A model generated the notes under the pieces. That model ran no database searches. It was not told where the DNA came from and saw nothing but the letters and a program-made list of their open reading frames with translations. This document shows, piece after piece, positions 33,641-42,495 of a stretch of DNA of 64,000 bases. Position numbers and translations under genes: made by a program. Source of the stretch: an uncultured Chitinophaga sp. (lineage in GTDB: Bacteria > Bacteroidota > Bacteroidia > Cytophagales > Cyclobacteriaceae); the NCBI GenBank assembly GCA_902168205.1, contig CABHOK010000014.1:682001-746000 (forward strand), written 5' to 3'. Position 1 is the stretch's first letter; each line of letters opens with the position of its first letter.

Positions 33641-35548
33641 ATGAAATTTCGAACTTTACGAGGTGTGTTATGCATTGCCTGCTGCGTGTGGTTTGCCCAG
33701 GCAACAGCACAAAACATTTCTCTTATTCCTGCTCCGGTAAGCTTGCGGCAGGAGACTGGTCACTTTCTGTTCACCAGCACTACAACGGTAGGTGTACCCG
33801 CCAAACAACCGGAAGTAGCACGCATTGCCCAGTACCTCGTTGACAAAGTAAAACCTGCTACCGGGTATATATTAACAGTAGCTGAGTCAAACACGGCACA
33901 TGTCATACTTCAGCTCAACGCAAAACCGGATGCGCGCCTCGGACAGGAAGGATATACTCTACACACAGTGGCTGGTAAAGCTGAGATAAACGCGAATACA
34001 CCGGCCGGTATATTTTACGGTGTGCAAACCTTGTTGCAACTTTTGCCGCCCGAAATAGAGTCTTCTTCCCTGGTAAAAGATGCTGAGTGGAAGGTGCCTG
34101 CAGTTACAATTGTAGATTACCCTCGCTTTAGCTGGCGAGGACAAATGTTTGATGTAAGCCGACACTTCTTTTCTAAAGAATATGTAAAGAAGTATATAGA
34201 TCGCATGGCTAAGTATAAAATGAATCGTTTCCATTGGCATCTTACCGATGACAACGGCTGGCGTATTGAAATAAAAAGTCTGCCGCGCTTAACTTCGGTT
34301 GGTGCATGGCGTGTGCCGCGTGTTGGTACGTTCGGCAGTAACGATGCGCCTAAGCCTGGTGAGTTGGCTACCTATGGCGGCTTCTATACGCAGCAGGATA
34401 TAAAAGAAATTGTGCAGTATGCAAAGGAGCGCTATATAGAAGTACTTCCGGAAATAGATGTGCCCGGTCATAGTATGGCAGCACTGGCTTCGTATCCGGA
34501 CCTTTCGGTTACCAACGATACAACGCTGCGGGTAAACCCGGGATCGAGTTTCTCAACGTGGTTTGGCAATGGCAAATTCGAAATGCACCTCGATAATACA
34601 CTTGATCCTACCGATGAAAAGGTATATCAGTTCCTGGATAAAGTATTTACCGAAGTAGCCGCATTATTCCCGTTTGAATATATACACATGGGCGGTGACG
34701 AATGCTATAAAGGTTTTTGGGAGCGCGACAAAAACGTGCAGGCGTTCATGAAGAAAAATAATCTGAAGAATGCTGAGGAGCTACAATCTTACTTTGTGAA
34801 ACGTGTTGGCAAGATCATTCAGAATAAGAAAAAGAAGATGATCGGGTGGGACGAGATATTGGAAGGCGGTATCGCACCGGGTGCTGCCGTGATGAGCTGG
34901 CGCGGTACCAAAGGAGGTATAGAAGCTGCACACCTCAAACATCCCGTTGTGATGAGTCCGGCACCGGTATATTATCTCGATATGTACCAGGGGGAACGAT
35001 CTATTGAGCCTCCGGTATATGGCAGTTCGCGATTGAAGGAAGTATATACCTTTGACCTGGTTCCTGCTGAAATGGACTCAACGTATGTGCTGGGGGCGCA
35101 AGGCAACTTGTGGACAGAACAGATACCCACAGAGGCACATGCCGAGTATATGATATACCCGCGTGCGCTTGCTATGGCAGAAGCATTCTGGACACCGGAG
35201 AAACAAAAAGACTGGCCAAACTTTGTAACACGGGTAGAAGAACACTTTAAACGCATGGATGAAGCGCATATAAACTATGCTCCGAGTATGTACGATCCCA
35301 TCATTACCGTAAAGAAGAGTCCACAAGGTAAAATCATGATCGATCTTGCATCAGAAGTACCGGAACTCGATATCTTCTATACCGTTGATAATACAATTCC
35401 TAATCAATATTCGCCACGGTATAGTACTGCATTTGAATTTCCGACAGGTGCCGATAATCTGCGCATTATCACCTATCGTAAAGGTGAGCCTGCAGGGAGG
35501 TTGATTACGTTGAAAACGGAAGATCTTGAAAAAAGAATAAGGAAGTAA
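33641..35548 (+). CDS. GH20 beta-N-acetylhexosaminidase
   Basis: This 635-residue secreted enzyme removes terminal GlcNAc or GalNAc from glycans or chitin fragments. It has a signal peptide (MKFRTLRGVL...ATA), a GH20b domain (about 25-150), the catalytic barrel with PRFSWRGQMFDVSRHFF and the Asp-Glu catalytic pair in HMGGDECYKGFW (about residue 350), and a C-terminal chitobiase-like beta domain (about 545-635). The ATG at 33641 opens the signal peptide and is preferred over an in-frame non-ATG start at 33560. It may serve cell-wall recycling or glycan use; no transporter is adjacent. A hairpin terminator follows at 35578. Confidence 0.93.
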   Translation: MKFRTLRGVLCIACCVWFAQATAQNISLIPAPVSLRQETGHFLFTSTTTVGVPAKQPEVARIAQYLVDKVKPATGYILTVAESNTAHVILQLNAKPDARLGQEGYTLHTVAGKAEINANTPAGIFYGVQTLLQLLPPEIESSSLVKDAEWKVPAVTIVDYPRFSWRGQMFDVSRHFFSKEYVKKYIDRMAKYKMNRFHWHLTDDNGWRIEIKSLPRLTSVGAWRVPRVGTFGSNDAPKPGELATYGGFYTQQDIKEIVQYAKERYIEVLPEIDVPGHSMAALASYPDLSVTNDTTLRVNPGSSFSTWFGNGKFEMHLDNTLDPTDEKVYQFLDKVFTEVAALFPFEYIHMGGDECYKGFWERDKNVQAFMKKNNLKNAEELQSYFVKRVGKIIQNKKKKMIGWDEILEGGIAPGAAVMSWRGTKGGIEAAHLKHPVVMSPAPVYYLDMYQGERSIEPPVYGSSRLKEVYTFDLVPAEMDSTYVLGAQGNLWTEQIPTEAHAEYMIYPRALAMAEAFWTPEKQKDWPNFVTRVEEHFKRMDEAHINYAPSMYDPIITVKKSPQGKIMIDLASEVPELDIFYTVDNTIPNQYSPRYSTAFEFPTGADNLRIITYRKGEPAGRLITLKTEDLEKRIRK

Positions 35549-35577
35549 GCGTAAAATATAACGTACTGCTATAAATT

Positions 35578-35604
35578 GCCCGGATAAATATCCGGGCTTT
35601 TTTT
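35578..35604 (+). terminator. Intrinsic terminator after the GH20 gene
   Basis: GCCCGGAT (35578-35585) and ATCCGGGC (35590-35597) form a perfect 8-bp stem with a 4-nt loop, followed by seven T at 35598-35604. The next gene's ATG is at 35605, directly after the T-run. Confidence 0.9.
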
Positions 35605-36513
35605 ATGGGCTACAAATCAGTTTCAGAAATAGTCGTAAGCGATCATGATGTGCGTATCGATGAAAGTCACTTTACAATACCTGTACCGTTGCAAACTTTA
35701 AAAGACATACTTGGTACTACACCGGCTGTATTTAAAGGCAAGTACAATACGGTTTATACCTGGCATGATCTGGGAATACGTGCATACTCCAGTGATAAAG
35801 TAAATGTGCAGGCGTTGGGTCTGGACTTTTTAAAACACAGAGAGTATAATTTTACACCATCGTCACTGTATACCGGTAAATTAGAAATAGGCGATCAGGA
35901 CTATGCTGCCATTTGTGTGGAGCGAAAGGATGAGCACGATGATTCCATGGAGATCACGCTTGGTGTAAACCACATATTTATAGATCTGAATGAATCAGGT
36001 GCTATTGCAGCGATAGAAATTTCTGAAGTGAAGGCACCGGAGCCGATAGGAGACCCGGACCGGTATAAATTTACACCCATCGCTGGTGAAAAGATTGAGT
36101 TTAAAGATTTCAATTTTAAACTGGCAATTATACAGGTGCTAATGTATGAAAAGGAACTGCTCAAACCTGCCTTCGATATATTTGAGTTTGCCAAGCGATA
36201 CCACGAACGTGCGATCGATGTAAACAGCGAAGGCTACGACATTATTCCTGAAGTAAAAGAATACTTTGAGAAACTGGAGATCGATAGGAAGTATGCTGAC
36301 GAGATAACGGAGATTATACAGGATGGCGGCAATGATATATACATGAACATGATCGCCTTCTGGAGTGGCGAAGATGATGTATTCAATATTCGCTCATTCG
36401 AAGATGCTGACCATTTTAAGAACCTGAAAAAAATGGAAATATTTTACGATGAGAACATAGATGCTATACGCGAAGAATTGCGTGTAAAAGGTATAGACGT
36501 GGATTTATATTAA
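35605..36513 (+). CDS. Uncharacterised protein (302 aa), possible DUF6892-type C-domain
   Basis: This 302-residue soluble acidic protein has two parts. Residues 1-150 are beta-rich (ESHFTIPVPLQTLKDILG, YTWHDLGIRAYS). Residues 165-302 are mostly helical (FKDFNFKLAIIQVLMYEKELLKPAFDIFEF) and resemble DUF6892-type domains of Bacteroidota proteins, with low confidence. No catalytic motif is visible. Its ATG directly follows the terminator T-run of the GH20 gene, so it either has an internal start further on (GTG codons at residues 11-16) or depends on read-through. Confidence 0.7.
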   Translation: MGYKSVSEIVVSDHDVRIDESHFTIPVPLQTLKDILGTTPAVFKGKYNTVYTWHDLGIRAYSSDKVNVQALGLDFLKHREYNFTPSSLYTGKLEIGDQDYAAICVERKDEHDDSMEITLGVNHIFIDLNESGAIAAIEISEVKAPEPIGDPDRYKFTPIAGEKIEFKDFNFKLAIIQVLMYEKELLKPAFDIFEFAKRYHERAIDVNSEGYDIIPEVKEYFEKLEIDRKYADEITEIIQDGGNDIYMNMIAFWSGEDDVFNIRSFEDADHFKNLKKMEIFYDENIDAIREELRVKGIDVDLY

Positions 36514-36564
36514 TCAGTATAGATACTTACAGCAGTGAGTGTTACTGCCGTAAGTATTTTCTTA

Positions 36565-38160
36565 TCAAGCGGCCGCCATTTCTGTAGCTTTTACAACCTC
36601 GGTTGCAAACTTGGTGACCTTCACCACTTCACCATTGGCATTAAGAATCGGATTGTAGATTGCATTTAGCCATACAGTTTTGCCCGATGCTGTAAGGCGC
36701 CTGAAAACACCTTTTGTAGCTTTACCAGCCGCAAGGTCTCTCCAGAAAGTCCTGTAATCATCCTGCACCCGTATATCTTCCGGAACAAACTTGTGGTGGT
36801 GGTGTCCTGCTATATCTTCGAGACGATACTCCATTGTTCTGAGAAAGTTCTCATTTGCCGTGAGTACAGTTCCATGGGGAGTAAATTCAATAATGGCCAT
36901 TGTTGCGTTGATGCCTTCAATAACACCTTTGCTCTCAGCCATCATTTCCTGTTCATGGGTTATATCGGTGGCAAATTTTACGATCTTTATAACATTGCCG
37001 GCCGCGTCCAATATAGGATTGTAAATAGCATTCAGCCATTTGATTTGTCCATCCTGCGACAGCCGCTTGAATACACCTTTAATCGATTCTCCAGCCGCAA
37101 GGCGATTCCAGAAAGTTTTATACTCGTTCGAATGTAGTATATCATTCGGAACAAACCTCCGGTGATGCATGCCGGTAATTTCCTCAAGCCTGTAATTCAT
37201 GGTTCTCAGAAAGATTGAATTTGCATGGAGAATATGCCCGTCCGGTGTAAATTCTATAGTAGCCATGGTAGCGTTAATACCATTAAGAATACTCATCATT
37301 TCAGCAGAAGCTTTATTAAGCGCATCGCTTTTACGCTGCATTTCCTCTTGTGTTGCCTGCAACTCTTCCATATTCTGGCGCATTTCTTCTTCCTGTGCAC
37401 GCATCTCTTCGGCTTGTTGCTGACTTGCACTTAGTAATGATAATATGCGCTCGCTTTCCTTAACGTGTTTGATGCTGGCCGCTATATTCTCCGACAGCTT
37501 CCGGATGAAGTCAATCTTGTGCGCTGGAAATTCATGAAACGAAGCGAGCTCAAGTACACCAAAAACTTTCTCGTTAATGAGCAGTGGTGATATAAGAATA
37601 GATTTTGGTGCGGCCTGTCCCAAACCGGAAGTGATCTTTACGTAACCGGCAGGCGTTTGAGTCATATATATAGTCTCTCGTTCCAGTACACACTGTCCTA
37701 CAAGACCTTCGCCCAGATTTACCTTGTTTGATACATACTTCTTGCGATCGTAAGCATAGCATGCAATCATATCCAGGTATGCATCATCGCCCTCACCCTC
37801 CAGAACGAAGAGCGCTCCCTGATTGGCTTCTACATATTTAATGAGGTTGCTGAGTATATCGTCAGACAGTTTTTGCAAGTCGAGGGATTCTTTATTACGA
37901 AGTATATCTGCAAACTTCGCCAGCCCTACATTGAGCCAGTTTCGTTCGTGTTCTTCCTGCGATAATTTGGCAAGATGATTTTTGATGGATGCGAGAGATG
38001 CTCCCAACTCGCTATCGAGTAGTTCTTCTGATACATCAATCGCCAGATTCCCCTTCTCAATTTCCTTAATAAAAGCTGATGCTTTTTTAGCTTGTTCCAG
38101 TTGACGTTCAAGTCCACTCCTGACTTCCTTCAGAGCTTTCTGTTGAAATAGTAGTTTCAT
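36565..38160 (-). CDS. GAF-PAS-PAS signalling protein without output domain
   Basis: This 531-residue cytoplasmic protein has an N-terminal helical segment (1-85), a GAF domain (about 95-240, VEANQGALFVLEGEGDDAY, GEGLVGQC), a Gln/Glu-rich coiled coil (about 245-285, QAEEMRAQEEEMRQNMEEL), and two PAS domains (about 295-405 and 410-525). The PAS copies are near duplicates: NATMA.IEFTP, FLRTM.YRLE and WLNAIYNPIL recur in each. No kinase, cyclase, GGDEF or HTH domain follows; the protein ends 6 residues after the second PAS. It is probably an adaptor that passes signals through protein contacts. It stands alone, with a 393-nt gap upstream. Confidence 0.85.
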   Translation of the reverse strand: MKLLFQQKALKEVRSGLERQLEQAKKASAFIKEIEKGNLAIDVSEELLDSELGASLASIKNHLAKLSQEEHERNWLNVGLAKFADILRNKESLDLQKLSDDILSNLIKYVEANQGALFVLEGEGDDAYLDMIACYAYDRKKYVSNKVNLGEGLVGQCVLERETIYMTQTPAGYVKITSGLGQAAPKSILISPLLINEKVFGVLELASFHEFPAHKIDFIRKLSENIAASIKHVKESERILSLLSASQQQAEEMRAQEEEMRQNMEELQATQEEMQRKSDALNKASAEMMSILNGINATMATIEFTPDGHILHANSIFLRTMNYRLEEITGMHHRRFVPNDILHSNEYKTFWNRLAAGESIKGVFKRLSQDGQIKWLNAIYNPILDAAGNVIKIVKFATDITHEQEMMAESKGVIEGINATMAIIEFTPHGTVLTANENFLRTMEYRLEDIAGHHHHKFVPEDIRVQDDYRTFWRDLAAGKATKGVFRRLTASGKTVWLNAIYNPILNANGEVVKVTKFATEVVKATEMAAA

Positions 38161-38553
38161 GTTGATTAACTTGGTAATAAAAAATTATGATGCATAAGAG
38201 GTTGTTGTACGGGGGAGTGTAACCTCATAAAGCTTAGATCCAATTGTAATGCCGGGTTCAAAAATGTGCTTTGACTTCGCTGCTCCGATGCCAAACTATA
38301 TTTTGTAACGATATACATTATGGCTTTTTGCATGCCTTTTCGCGGTTCATTATAACTGTTATAACACGTAGCGATTGGTTTTGTTTGGCGATGGTTGTCT
38401 TAATTTGAGATATTTTGTTCCGTTTCTATAACGATTGTGCACCCATGTGAGTGTAAACATTGTCGCATTTGACCCGATTGATGTCGCGTTTCCGGATCGT
38501 GACATTATTTACTGTAGAGTAATTTTGATCTATACCAAGTAAGCAAACGAATC
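38161..38553. other. Intergenic region between GAF-PAS-PAS and DUF1801 genes
   Basis: These 393 nt separate divergent genes. TAATTTTG at 38520-38527 matches the minus-7 consensus TAnnTTTG 26 nt before the DUF1801 ATG, although no clear minus-33 element fits. TTATAAC-T-GTTATAA (38350-38364) is a perfect 7-bp dyad that may be an operator. No ORF or RNA gene. Confidence 0.45.
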
Positions 38554-38934
38554 ATGGAAAACACGAAGAATATAACCAAGTTTACAGGCATTGACGAGTA
38601 CATTGCAGCTTTTCCCGCGGATGTTCAGAAGCTGTTGGAGAGTATAAGAGGTACGATTCGGAAGGCGGCACCGAAAGCGGAGGAAACTATAAAGTATGCG
38701 ATGCCCACATTTATACTGAATGGTAACCTGATACATTTTGCTGCCTATAAAAATCACATCGGTATATATCCGGTGCCACGCGGTGACGATTCATTCAAGA
38801 AACTACTGGTGAGATACGAAGGCGATAAAAGCACCATGCGGATTCCACTGCATGAACCACTACCGTTAACGCTGATAGGTAAGATTGTGAAGTATAATGT
38901 GAAGCGGAATCAGAAGTCGCTTAAAAGCAAATAG
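38554..38934 (+). CDS. DUF1801 / YdhG-like protein
   Basis: This 126-residue protein matches the DUF1801 family (frataxin-like fold, including B. subtilis YdhG/FraA, an iron chaperone): TGIDEYIAAFPADVQKLLESIR, the RKAAPKAEETIKYAMPTF core and GIYPVPRG. The tail is Lys-rich. A predicted minus-7 element lies at 38520-38527. Whether it handles iron is not shown by the sequence. Confidence 0.85.
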   Translation: MENTKNITKFTGIDEYIAAFPADVQKLLESIRGTIRKAAPKAEETIKYAMPTFILNGNLIHFAAYKNHIGIYPVPRGDDSFKKLLVRYEGDKSTMRIPLHEPLPLTLIGKIVKYNVKRNQKSLKSK

Positions 38935-38949
38935 ATATAGCGCTGTTTT

Positions 38950-39525
38950 TTAAAATTCGGAACCACTGCCAGTATAAATTGCTTTCACGTATTTTGAACC
39001 ACTGTTTTTAAAGTCATCATATCCGTCAATAAGTATGGCACAACCTTCTGGACCGATATGGTTTTTAACAAGGATAAATATTTTCTCAGCACCCAACGGA
39101 TCAACACCCAGAAGATCGAAAATTATTTTGTCAGACCATGAAAGTGAGCAAAGCACGCTTAGTATTTTTCTTGGTGTGCCTGCAAGCTCAATAATTTTCG
39201 TTTTAGGCTTAATATGGGCTATATCGTAAATCTCATTTGGCAGTGAGCTATCAGGACTACTTGCATTTTCGATATAGTCTTTTACAGTAAGTCTTTTGAA
39301 AAACCGTTGCCAAACAGTTTCTTCAATGGATGAAACAAACCTAAACGGTTCATTAACGAAGACCTTACCATCAGATTCTCTCTTTAAAAATATATTGACA
39401 AGGCGATCACGTAAGGAGACGAAATGGGGGCCATTATCGATATCTATAATAAGAATTTCACCCTGTTGTACAGTGAATGGAGGAATAAAGAAATTGTCTA
39501 CTGTAAAACCTGCTGAATGCACCAT
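38950..39525 (-). CDS. Degenerate ABC-ATPase-like protein without Walker A
   Basis: This 191-residue protein opens with VDNFFIPPFTVQQGEILIID, which resembles the start of an ABC ATPase domain, but the following loop (DIDNGPHFVSLRD) lacks the GxxxxGKS/T of Walker A. Later ILSVLCSLSWSDKIIFDLLGVDPLG resembles the region around Walker B and the D-loop. ATP hydrolysis is therefore unlikely, and the family call is inference from pattern. It overlaps the RDD gene by one nucleotide (TAATG, stop and start shared), so translation is coupled and the two products probably work together at the membrane. Confidence 0.5.
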   Translation of the reverse strand: MVHSAGFTVDNFFIPPFTVQQGEILIIDIDNGPHFVSLRDRLVNIFLKRESDGKVFVNEPFRFVSSIEETVWQRFFKRLTVKDYIENASSPDSSLPNEIYDIAHIKPKTKIIELAGTPRKILSVLCSLSWSDKIIFDLLGVDPLGAEKIFILVKNHIGPEGCAILIDGYDDFKNSGSKYVKAIYTGSGSEF

Positions 39526-40109
39526 TATTGCAAGGCATACGAAGGCTGTCTTTCAATAACATAGGTCTGGGCGATTTTATCATGTAACGAACGCTTGCGT
39601 GAGTCGGCTAACAGCACGATAGCATCAACGATGGTAATAAAGTAACTTACATAGTTTACGATCTGAAGTGATGTGAACTGATTATTATACTGTGAGTACT
39701 CCATAAATCCATTAATTTCTTCGAAGTTTGGGCTGAGGTATATCCCAATTGTAATAACAAGTACAATCAATCCTGGTACAATATTAAATATATTTCTAAG
39801 GAATATCTCTTGCAATCCAGCTTTCTCAAATCGTATATCTACCACTCTTAGCTTCAATGCCATCTTGCCCAGTGTAGCCCCATATATATATTCCATCATA
39901 GGTTTATACGCTAGCGACACGAGGGTAATAACAGCAAGCAATATGGGACTTTTGGTTGACGTAACATTAAAATACATTAACCCTACCGATACAGGCGCTA
40001 TCACCAGACCATCTATAAACATAGCGCCAAACCGAACCCAAAAACCTCCGTATACAACGGTGTTAGGATCAATTGTAGCATTGGGTTGAGGTGCATCGAG
40101 GATTTCCAT
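39525..40109 (-). CDS. RDD family membrane protein, copy 1
   Basis: This 194-residue protein has the RDD signature in GFWVRFGAMFIDGLVI (Arg and Asp of the family name) at about residues 23-38, four hydrophobic segments, and a late LADSRKRSLHDKIAQTYVIE. It begins MEILDAPQP, as does the second RDD gene at 41797-42387, showing they are paralogues. RDD proteins include transport-related and Na+/H+ antiporter members, but most are unknown. It is translationally coupled to the ABC-like gene downstream (1-nt overlap). Confidence 0.85.
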   Translation of the reverse strand: MEILDAPQPNATIDPNTVVYGGFWVRFGAMFIDGLVIAPVSVGLMYFNVTSTKSPILLAVITLVSLAYKPMMEYIYGATLGKMALKLRVVDIRFEKAGLQEIFLRNIFNIVPGLIVLVITIGIYLSPNFEEINGFMEYSQYNNQFTSLQIVNYVSYFITIVDAIVLLADSRKRSLHDKIAQTYVIERQPSYALQ

Positions 40110-40271
40110 AACAGGTATATAGTTGGGTAGGTATTTTAGTTTTGGTCTTTATTCAATAGTCACATGGGTTAAGATTATATCTGCAATTCTGTCACAGAAC
40201 TAGTCATTTCTACTCTTCAATTTACAAATTTTCATTTCTTATGAAAAAGAAATTCTAAAGGAGAATCTGCC

Positions 40272-40871
40272 TTAGTATTTTATCAGTTTAGTATGATTGC
40301 CTGAGATAGCATCAGAATAACTCACTGTCAATTCTCGTTTTTCTGACATTCTTTTTATAGTTGGCAAATCCATTTCGAATGTAGTATCGAAATTCAAAAG
40401 GACTCTTACCTTTTTCGACTTTATTTCGTACAGGCACAGTTGTGGCATTTGTTTTTGTTCGGTACCTGTGGATTTGAAATAGAAAATGATCTCGTGGTCA
40501 GAATCGAAGTGTTGCAATTCACGATCGTTGTTACCAATAAGTCCTGACAGCTCAACATCTATATTTCGTGTTTTCAAGTTGAATATTTTAATGACAGCCT
40601 TATCAAACGTGTTGTTACTTTGTTCAAAAATCAGAAATCGCGAGTTCTTGTCCCAATAGAAGTTAGGTGGTGGTAAGTCTTTAGTAATGCAATTAGCGAT
40701 TTCTATGCTCTTCTCAGAACCATTATCAGTCAATTGCATGCTATATTGATACTGTAAATCGCTCAACTCTTTTGTGTTTATTAAAATAGAAAATCTTCCA
40801 TCTGGAGAATTAAAATGTTTTTCTTGTTGAGTTGAAAGAAAAAGTATTGAAATAAGTACTAGATTTTTCAT
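40272..40871 (-). CDS. Secreted protein of unknown function (199 aa)
   Basis: This 199-residue protein has a short N-terminal hydrophobic segment (MKNLVLISILFLST), probably a signal peptide, then beta-rich sequence resembling propeller-like repeats (FYWDKNSRFLIFEQSNN, IIFYFKSTG, MPQLCLYEIKSKKVRVLL). I do not recognise the family. It lies 12 nt downstream of the ATP-grasp gene on the same strand. Confidence 0.6.
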   Translation of the reverse strand: MKNLVLISILFLSTQQEKHFNSPDGRFSILINTKELSDLQYQYSMQLTDNGSEKSIEIANCITKDLPPPNFYWDKNSRFLIFEQSNNTFDKAVIKIFNLKTRNIDVELSGLIGNNDRELQHFDSDHEIIFYFKSTGTEQKQMPQLCLYEIKSKKVRVLLNFDTTFEMDLPTIKRMSEKRELTVSYSDAISGNHTKLIKY

Positions 40872-40883
40872 ATATAAAACAAT

Positions 40884-41777
40884 TCACAAGTATTCACTAA
40901 GCGTTTTATAAAAACTGGTTTTATCAGCATTATCCGGAAGTCCTGAAACCTGCCCATCACCCAGCTCCATGATTATCCAGCTTCCATCTTTCTTTTGAGC
41001 AATGTCCATTGCAAAGAAGTTACTCTTTATGGTTTTACCAACTTCTTTGAATTTATCAAGGTCGGGTCTGGTGTTCCCGTAGTCACCTTCATCCCAATAA
41101 TTGAAAACCTCAATTAATTCGCCATAAAGGAAGAACAGCCTGAACTCCTTTGTCAAGGGCATTTTACTTTTCGAATGATTGGTGAGGAACTCAAGCTCTT
41201 CAAATTTTCTGAAGACTAATCCTTTATTTAGATATGATCCCTGCAATTCAAGAAATCGCGATACTACTTTTCTAACGGCATCTCTGTCTGAGGCATTCGG
41301 TATGAAGCAAGCCTCTTTCCAGTTGTGTTTTAATGACTTTACGAAGTCTTTAACAATGATTGCTTCTTCCTGGAATACATCGGTAAGTTTAAAAACCTTC
41401 TCGAAGTCTATAGGTTCGTCCATCACCATCCAGTTCGTTCTGGGTGTAAGTCCTTCGATATATTTGTATGATGAAGGCAAATAGTGACATGTCTCGTATT
41501 CTTTCGGTGTGTTTACCAGTTTGATGTTTTTACTAAGTAAATGCTCAAATAAAAATTTGTACTTGTCAGGCTGAATCATCCATCCTCTATAGATGGCTAA
41601 TTCTAACGTATCGTTTCCCTTTATTCTTGAAGTTGCCTTGAGAATATTTTGATTATCCAGTCCTTCAAAATTTAAGAGGCTGATTGTAAACCCTTGCTCC
41701 GTGGCAGCCCAGTATTCTTCCTCAAAGTCAGGATCAACTTTTTTATCAATGAGGTTATCACAAAAAATGATTCTCAT
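40884..41777 (-). CDS. ATP-grasp protein, R2K-type
   Basis: This 297-residue protein begins at the ATG at 41777 (MRIIFCDNLID); a longer frame starting at 41867 overlaps the upstream RDD gene and is rejected. The central and C-terminal parts fit an ATP-grasp fold: IVKDFVKSLKHNWKEA (phosphate-binding Lys region), FRLFFLYGELIEVFNYW and the metal-binding SWIIMELGDGQVSGL. It resembles the R2K clade of ATP-grasp proteins (formerly DUF4343). These are predicted peptide or small-molecule ligases, with substrate unknown. It sits 19 nt downstream of the second RDD gene. Confidence 0.75.
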   Translation of the reverse strand: MRIIFCDNLIDKKVDPDFEEEYWAATEQGFTISLLNFEGLDNQNILKATSRIKGNDTLELAIYRGWMIQPDKYKFLFEHLLSKNIKLVNTPKEYETCHYLPSSYKYIEGLTPRTNWMVMDEPIDFEKVFKLTDVFQEEAIIVKDFVKSLKHNWKEACFIPNASDRDAVRKVVSRFLELQGSYLNKGLVFRKFEELEFLTNHSKSKMPLTKEFRLFFLYGELIEVFNYWDEGDYGNTRPDLDKFKEVGKTIKSNFFAMDIAQKKDGSWIIMELGDGQVSGLPDNADKTSFYKTLSEYL

Positions 41778-41796
41778 AGTTGCAAGTCGATTGATA

Positions 41797-42387
41797 CTAT
41801 GATATGGATCTTTCGTTAGAAACGATAGAGTGTCGTTCCACCACATACGTGCCAGCGATCTTGTCATGAAGCGCTTGCTTTTGTGAATTTGAGATTAGCA
41901 CGATAGCTTCTACAATGAAAAGCATAAGAAATATAATGTTTAGAATTTGGATGGCATTTAATGGGGAAGAGGTGGAAGACGTTGAAATGGATGACGAATC
42001 GAAGTGCTGCAGGTTGTAGTAATTATACATAGTATAAACCAATCCCAGAAGAGGATAAACGATTTGAAAAATATTGCGTAGCAGGATCTCATGCAATTCA
42101 CATCTTTCAAAATTTCTGTTTACTACTTTTAGCCTTAACGCCATTTTGCCCACCGTGGCTCCGTAGATATACTCCATTGCCGGCCGGTATGCAATTGTTA
42201 ATAGCGAAGTGAGTGCTATCAATATTGTGGTTTCGTAGTATCTGCTGGTAAGATAACCGATTCCCCAGTTAATGGGTGCCATAATAAGACCATCAATAAA
42301 CGTGGCACCAAAGCGTTGCCAAAAGCCTCCATAAACAACGCCTGCCGGATTAACAACAGTGTGTTGGGGTGCATCAAGAATTTCCAT
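41797..42387 (-). CDS. RDD family membrane protein, copy 2
   Basis: This 196-residue paralogue of the 39525-40109 product begins MEILDAPQH, has GFWQRFGATFIDGLIM at the RDD site, YIYGATVGKMALRLKVV at the loop shared with copy 1, and a C-terminal SNSQKQALHDKIAGTYVVER. Four hydrophobic segments. The ATG at 42387 is chosen by alignment with copy 1; the frame is open 15 codons upstream. The next gene downstream encodes an ATP-grasp protein 19 nt away. Confidence 0.85.
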   Translation of the reverse strand: MEILDAPQHTVVNPAGVVYGGFWQRFGATFIDGLIMAPINWGIGYLTSRYYETTILIALTSLLTIAYRPAMEYIYGATVGKMALRLKVVNRNFERCELHEILLRNIFQIVYPLLGLVYTMYNYYNLQHFDSSSISTSSTSSPLNAIQILNIIFLMLFIVEAIVLISNSQKQALHDKIAGTYVVERHSIVSNERSIS

Positions 42388-42495
42388 ACACGTATAAAAG
42401 GTCAGGTTAATTATTGCCGTTAATATACCCATTATCGTTATCGCATTGACGCGAAGTAATATTAATTTGATAATTATACGATTCTTCTACCGTTA

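Noticed and set aside
35578-35604. Riboswitch or attenuator for the 302-aa gene
   Set aside because: It is a simple stem with T-run and no alternative pairing or conserved aptamer was found.
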